Positions 56,877 through 62,500 of a DNA stretch of 62,500 nt are shown here, one piece after another. Source of the stretch: Glandiceps talaboti. Lineage: Eukaryota > Hemichordata > Enteropneusta > Spengelidae. Numbering within the stretch: position 1 is the first letter of the stretch; every line of letters starts with the position of its first letter. Under the pieces are notes generated by a model. That model worked only from the letters and a program-made list of their open reading frames with translations, searched no databases and was not told where the DNA came from. The stretch lies in NCBI RefSeq assembly GCF_964340395.1, contig NC_135567.1, positions 18,097,806 to 18,160,305 on the forward strand, read 5' to 3'. The position numbers were made by a program, and so were the translations under genes.

Positions 56877-57060
56877 ACCATAGACCCTCCACTCACCACT
56901 TCGGGCCCGTCTTCCCAGTGTGACCACAAATCAACCCAACATGACTCCCCCCATAGCTAGCTAACCATGCCACTTTGTCGGACTCCCGCCATGACCCGCG
57001 TCGGTCCCGTCTACCCAGTGTAACCACAAATCGACCCAACGTTGGTGGAGGGTCTATGGT
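56877..57060. mobile_element. Harbinger-like MITE insertion with TAA target duplication
   Basis: The 16-bp ends ACCATAGACCCTCCAC and GTGGAGGGTCTATGGT are perfect inverted repeats. TAA stands on both outer sides. The corresponding place in the other duplicate (51901-51903) has a single TAA and no insert. Internally, a ~40-bp segment (CCCAGTGTGACCACAAATC) is repeated with few changes. The 3-bp TWA target is the known habit of PIF/Harbinger elements. Confidence 0.85.
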
Positions 57061-57215
57061 TAAACATATATGAAGAAAAGCTATCCACGGAGCTTCTTGG
57101 GAATGATAATAACAGTATGACAAACCTATGGGTTAATAATTCGTTTAAGACCGTCGTATATATTAATCAACAAACTTGTCAACCTGAGAGTTTATGAGAT
57201 TTGTTATCACCATAC

Positions 57216-57373
57216 CTGTGAGTTGGTAACGTGGAATTTACTCCCATGACGTCATCCTTCAGAATCTTCTCCTCACATCGATCACGGAGCATGAGGAGAT
57301 TGAAAAACAAACTCAGCAGAAAAAGTGCACCGTATATCCTTTGACAACCTTTTTTAAATATCGGACTGAACAT
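57216..57373 (-). CDS. Duplicate ST8Sia-like first exon 1b (candidate alternative first exon)
   Basis: An open 158-nt exon from ATG 57373 (MFSPIFKKGCQRIYGALFLL) to a GTATGG donor in phase 2. It differs from exon 1a at about six of 52 residues, and the membrane span is preserved. No other sialyltransferase exon lies between it and exon 1a. It could splice to exon 2 at 49085 in frame to give a near-identical enzyme from a second promoter, or be a leftover of a partial gene duplication. Preservation of start, frame and donor favours use. Confidence 0.72.
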
Positions 57374-57764
57374 CTTGATTCCCTCACACCTATACAGCTA
57401 TATACATATATACATGCAGTGCAATTCATTGACTAAACAATGAATGCTTACATGGTGCAGAGCATCACATGATAGAACTATTGAAAACAGGTACATAATG
57501 TACAAAGGCTAATTGGTATGAGAACAAAAAGAGTCTTCCCCAGAGTCGTTACGATTACGTAACCAACTAGTTAAGATAAGGTTGGGGTCAGACTTTACGG
57601 CGCGGGGGAGGGGGGGATTGGGGGCATGAAAGAAATTGAGGGTTCAAAGGCTGGGGCAAGAAAGTCTGAAAGGGGCGGGGCGAAATATTTTGCTCATGAT
57701 TTGATCAAATTGAACCTCAGGGGCGATCGTTTCCCGTGTAGATTAAAAATGTCCTCGCAGCTTC

Positions 57765-57879
<115 letters not shown>

Positions 57880-58184
57880 ATCTATGTGTCTTTGTTTGCA
57901 AATTGTACTCGTCATTTACCTACCACACATTTAATTCTGAGGCAGTATAGCTACGCCAACGTGCGTGTATCTCTGAATAGGTAAGTAATGTAGGTAATAT
58001 AGCCATACAGTTGTATAATGATGTATTGACTCAAGTAATATTGGGTTAGTGAAAACAATTACCAAGTACTCTGTGGCTTTCAATAATGCGTATGATTGAA
58101 ATGTTATGCCATAAACTGACCTCGTACATGTCCTTATTTTTTTTATAAAGTGCTTACTGTGGGAGGGGACACACCCTCACCCCA

Positions 58185-58365
58185 CCCAGACAGACGGACA
58201 GACAGACAGAGACAGACAGACCGACAGACAGACAGAGACAGAGAGGCAGAGAGAAAGACAGACAGAGAGAGGCAGAGAGACAGACTGACAGACAGACAGA
58301 GACAGTGAGACAGACAAACAGACAAACAGACAGAGACAGTGAGACAGACAGACAGACAGACAGAC

Positions 58366-58404
<39 letters not shown>

Positions 58405-58425
58405 AACAGAGATAGTGAGACAGAG
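58185..58425. repeat. (CAGA)n-type degenerate microsatellite
   Basis: CAGA units with frequent GACAGAGA and AAACAGA variants. The minus-strand Cys/Leu/Ser/Val frames are repeat translation. Confidence 0.94.
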
Positions 58426-58835
58426 ATTATCTTTATTGCCGACATCTAGAGATGTAAACAAATGTTCTCCTACGTAAAATCGCATCATATATGTCTATAT
58501 GTTCATGGTTAAATTATAACAATGATAAAACCACAGCTGTTCAAAAACAAATCATTATATACAATTACCATTAACCATGCTTACATCATACGTAATATTA
58601 ATGTTAGTTCAATAAGGGCCTAACTCCATTTCTCGAGATATTTAAACTTTAGCAGTTCTATTATTGTTCGTGTGTGGTTTTTCATCTCAAAAAAGAAAGA
58701 TAACTCAAGTGGTAAAGACGTTAATTAAAAATGGTTGATTTGGAGTCAAACTAATGTGACATCTACGCATACTGTGATGAATTAAAACAACAAATGTTAG
58801 CATATATAGTTAAACTTTGAACCATATATATTGAG

Positions 58836-59206
58836 ATTAGGCCAAATGAAAAAGTTGTTTGGTTCCGGTTACCCGACCCCATCTTGTTTTTCGCGCCGAC
58901 CATAAAATTGTTTACGTATTCGCGAAAAAACAAAAAATCGTGAAAAATGTGAAGTTTCGCAAGAAAAAGTGGATGCAGAAACTGACATCAACCTAAATAG
59001 ACAATATAAAACATATGCTGCCAATCTGTAATGGCTATACATCTGATGAGAAGGAACCAATATATGAAAAAACAACGGAAAACATAAATAATCGGATCTA
59101 GACACTCACATATGAAAAAAAACTAAATTAAACAAAAAATCTACCTACCCCATCTATTCTAAAAATTGAATGTAATCGGACCCCACAACTCTTTTTACGC
59201 CTTAGA
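58836..59206 (+). mobile_element. MITE family copy C
   Basis: Left end ATTAGGCC...AAAGTTGTTTGGTTCCGGTT; right end GTAATCGGACCCCACAACTC...ACGCCTTA. Same interior blocks and order as copy B. Confidence 0.87.
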
Positions 59207-61012
59207 TGAGTTGTTGTAGTCATTGAAAAGTTGTAACCCATATGCTTGTCTTACAAGTCCGTCGATGAGGGCGCACACTGCAAGGAGTACAGGCTTAGTG
59301 ATATGAGTAGAACTAAAACAGTTAACTTTCTGCTCGTGACGCTCCCGAGCTGTAAGAGAGTCTAAATATTACATAAGCTCATCAGAAAACGAACTTTGTT
59401 GATTTAGGGGAGGGAGTGTGACGTCAGTGCGATTGCTGAACTTCATTTTCACACTTCAAACCAAATTTAGAGAACTGTCACACCTTCAAGTTCAATGATA
59501 ACAGGTTCTGTATTTACTACTGAGATGTTGATACGTTGATTAAAATGTACTTCTAATGTGAGCTTGTGCTACACTGTGATCATTGAAAGCTATGAGAAGA
59601 GCGCCCACAACGGCACATCTTTGGGTCTTGACCAGAAATAATCAGGAACTGACGCAACAGCACATTCGCCCAATCGTGCCGTTCTCGGTCAACATCCGGG
59701 CTTCTGACTTTTTCAAGATTTTGACGACGTCTTTACTGATGTTTCAAACTTCTTCAGTTCATGAAAGTGCATGCGTTTCTGTTTATTGTATGATTTAATT
59801 CTCCACCGTAGTTTGGCCTCCTAGCAATTTTGTTTTCAAATTCTGAACTAAACTAATCAATTTTTGTTTTTTTGCGATGAAACTCGTTAATCAATTGTGC
59901 TTACCAGTGCTTTATCGCGAAATATTCACAAGCCGAAAGCTTGGAAGATAATTGTTATAGTTTATCTGATAGGAAGAAATAAACAACACAGAGACCATTT
60001 GGAAAACAATGGAAAACCTTAACTAGACACTCACACATGAAAAAAATAAAAAAAATAAAAATTCAAACTATGCCACCTATTCTAAAGTTGAGCGTAACCG
60101 GAATCACACAATTTTTTTATTAGGCCTTTAGTATGCAATTTGGGTCTTTAAGCTTTTAATAGCGTACGTATAAGGGATATTGTATTCGATAAGTATTTGC
60201 GGTTACGCTATGTCAGTCAATACTACAACATGACGACCACAGCATGTTACAGAATGTCTGGGTGTGATTTAGGTAGTAGTCATAGTAGAAGAAGTGAGAT
60301 GGAAAATCAGACAACACAGCTGTTTGAGTTGCTATAGTTGTGGTTAGTTGAACCAGTGTTAAAGCTGGTGCACACGTCGGGTCTTATTCATGTAAAATTG
60401 GCTGGTAAAGAGTTCGGTTGCACTTCAACAATGGCTATAATCCGATTCGGAAGGAAAGTGGTCACCACAAGTTTTCCGTTTTCAATGAACAAGAGTCCTA
60501 ATGACAATAAACGAGAAACATATTCTCTAACTCGACGCACATTTTACTAAAATTGCTTGGTCGTTGACAAAACCGCACTAGCATTGCTATTTTTCATCAG
60601 TTCAAAAAATTCAAATCATACTGTATGTTGCTACATTTTATCGTCTGCTAGACAAAACATTGATCTCCATAATCATTGCTACATTCATCGTTTGGCGTGA
60701 CAGAAAATCTTGCTGTAAAATTGCTACATCGTATCGTCTGGCTCCCCAAATAGTTTACTAAAGCGTTGCAGCATTTCCTGTGTTTGAGTTGTCATTACCC
60801 ACTGAGTCGGCAGATCATTGCCAAATCGTGCATAGTGTAGTCGTATATGTTAATTAATATTCAAACGTCACAAAAACAATTGTTGCATTGCCCAATTAGT
60901 AATCAGAACCATATACCCTGTATATGTCAGAACATATGATTAACAGTGTAGCAAAGTGGTGGCATAATGCGATCACATACAAGTAGGGTTTGAATGAGGA
61001 TTATTTGTCGGG
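59207..61012. other. Intergenic stretch, no supported gene
   Basis: Apart from MITE copy D, open frames (59583-59798, 60338-60550) show no domain. At 60628-60655 and 60721-60743, TGCTACATTTTATCGTCTG-like sequences are inverted copies of the satellite motif that starts at 61013. Confidence 0.5.
59960..60129 (+). mobile_element. MITE family copy D, right half only
   Basis: Holds CTAGACACTCACACATGAAA, CCACCTATTCTAAAGTTGAG and the right end GTAACCGGAATCACACAATT...TTAGGCC. The left half is missing. Confidence 0.8.
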
Positions 61013-61646
61013 CAAGATGATAAAATGTCGCAATGTTAGTAAGATTTCTGTCGAATTAGACGATAAAATGTAGCAATGTTAGTAAGATTTTTTTTCGAAT
61101 CAGACGATAAAATGTAGCAAAGTTAGTAAGATTTATGTCAAGTCAGACGATAAAATGTAGCAAAGTTAGTAAGATTTCTGTCGTCAGACGATAAAATGTC
61201 GCAATGTTAGTAAGATTTTGGTCGAATCAGACGATAAAATGCACCAATGTTGGTAAGATTTTTGTCGAATCAGACGATAAAATGTAGCAATGTTAGTAAG
61301 ATTTTTTGTCGAATCAGACGATAAAATGTAGCAATGTTAGTAAGATTTTTTGTCGAATCAGACGATAAAATGTCGCAATGTTATTAAGATTTATGTCAAG
61401 TCAGACGATAAAATGTCGCAATGTTAGTAAGATTTATGTCAAGTCAGACGATAAAATGTAGCAAAGTTAGTAAGATTTCTGTCGAATCAGACGATAAAAT
61501 GTCGCAATGTTAGTAAGATTTTGGTCGAATCAGACGATAAAATGCACCAATGTTGGTAAGATTTTTGTCGAATCAGACGATTAAATGTAGCCATGTTGGT
61601 AAGATTTTTGTCGAATCAGACGATAAAATGTAGCAATATTAGTTGT
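61013..61646. repeat. 43-bp satellite, 15 units with higher-order pattern
   Basis: The unit is about 43 bp: CAGACGATAAAATGTAGCAA, TGTTAGTAAGATTT, TTGTCGAAT. Fifteen copies are readable. Variant units (GTCAAGTCAG start; GCACCAATGTTGG; AAAGTTAG) recur in the same order about seven units apart. Confidence 0.95.
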
Positions 61647-61805
61647 CAAGCCCCCACGAACTATACAAAAAGTTAGCCATGGACAAAATCAGGCCTAATT
61701 AAAAAAAATGCATCCCACTTCTTTTTACTTTCTTGGAGAACCTTGAGAAAGAAAGACTTCACTGAGAGGGCGCCCTGCATGAGGGCATGACCACCCTCTG
61801 CCTGT

Positions 61806-62152
<347 letters not shown>

Positions 62153-62500
62153 AAATAGACTAAGATACCCCTGTCTCTGATACCATATTTAATCATCACG
62201 TCTGATAAAGTCTAACTATTCGATGATTAGAAGAATTAACGCGTGTCTGTGAAAATTGCTGACATGTAGGTTGTATATTTAAGCTGACCTTTGACCCCGT
62301 GTGTGAGGTCATGTCAGTTAACAGTTGGCATGTTGTATCTATCAATACCTACATTGGTACCAGATGCCATGTGCCATCAAAAAGTCACGCTTCGTAGACT
62401 ATATTGAAAAGAGGTGGATTAATACAAATCAAATATTAAACAACCACCTCTCTTCCCCGGAGCTCCAAGTTAGAGGGGAAGGGGGGGGGGGAGTGCAAGT

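Larger units (their letters stand above)
56615..57568. repeat. Segmental duplication, copy 2 (contains exon 1b)
   Basis: Partner of 51625-52352. It is longer mainly because of a 184-bp insertion (56877-57060) and a few tens of extra bases near 57470-57510. Confidence 0.92.

Noticed and set aside
61013-61646. CRISPR-like array
   Set aside because: The units are contiguous 43-bp repeats with no unique spacers in a eukaryotic genome; this is satellite DNA.

Overview
The window is nuclear DNA of an animal: introns obey GT..AG, coding exons are short and far apart, microsatellites are very abundant, and there are LINEs, a tRNA-derived SINE and small inverted-repeat elements. The alpha-2,8-sialyltransferase (ST8Sia) gene together with the death-effector-domain/ROCO architecture suggests a marine invertebrate deuterostome (hemichordate, cephalochordate or echinoderm grade). 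That placement is inference; no species marker was seen.

Layout. (1) 1601-5951, minus: a complete four-exon SLC16/monocarboxylate-transporter-like gene, 472 codons. All exon junctions agree in phase. (2) 8183-14486, minus: an apparently full-length Tx1/L1-type LINE with an intact 1305-aa endonuclease-reverse transcriptase ORF2 and a damaged CCHC ORF1. TTC-type triplet microsatellites bound it on both sides in the same orientation. (3) 16911-36580, plus: an eleven-exon gene that I assembled by splice phase into a 1113-aa protein: N-terminal death-effector-like fold, Roc GTPase, COR region, cysteine cluster, three transmembrane segments and a short Thr-rich tail. This is the most interesting gene here. 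(4) 36960-42200: decayed reverse transcriptase pieces, a 77-83 bp minisatellite and dispersed repeats. (5) 44443-52245, minus: a complete seven-exon ST8Sia-like sialyltransferase. Its first exon lies in a segment duplicated about 5 kb upstream (51625-52352 and 56615-57568), giving a second intact candidate first exon at 57373-57216. (6) 50131-62151: a MITE family, a Harbinger-like small insertion whose empty site is kept in the other duplicate, palindromes, and a 43-bp satellite with higher-order structure.

The three protein-coding genes show no evident functional link. The MCT-like protein would carry solutes at a membrane, the DED-ROCO protein looks like a membrane-anchored signalling GTPase, and the ST8Sia-like protein would be a Golgi enzyme. 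All gene models come from reading splice sites and reading frames by eye. No transcript, alignment or database result was available.
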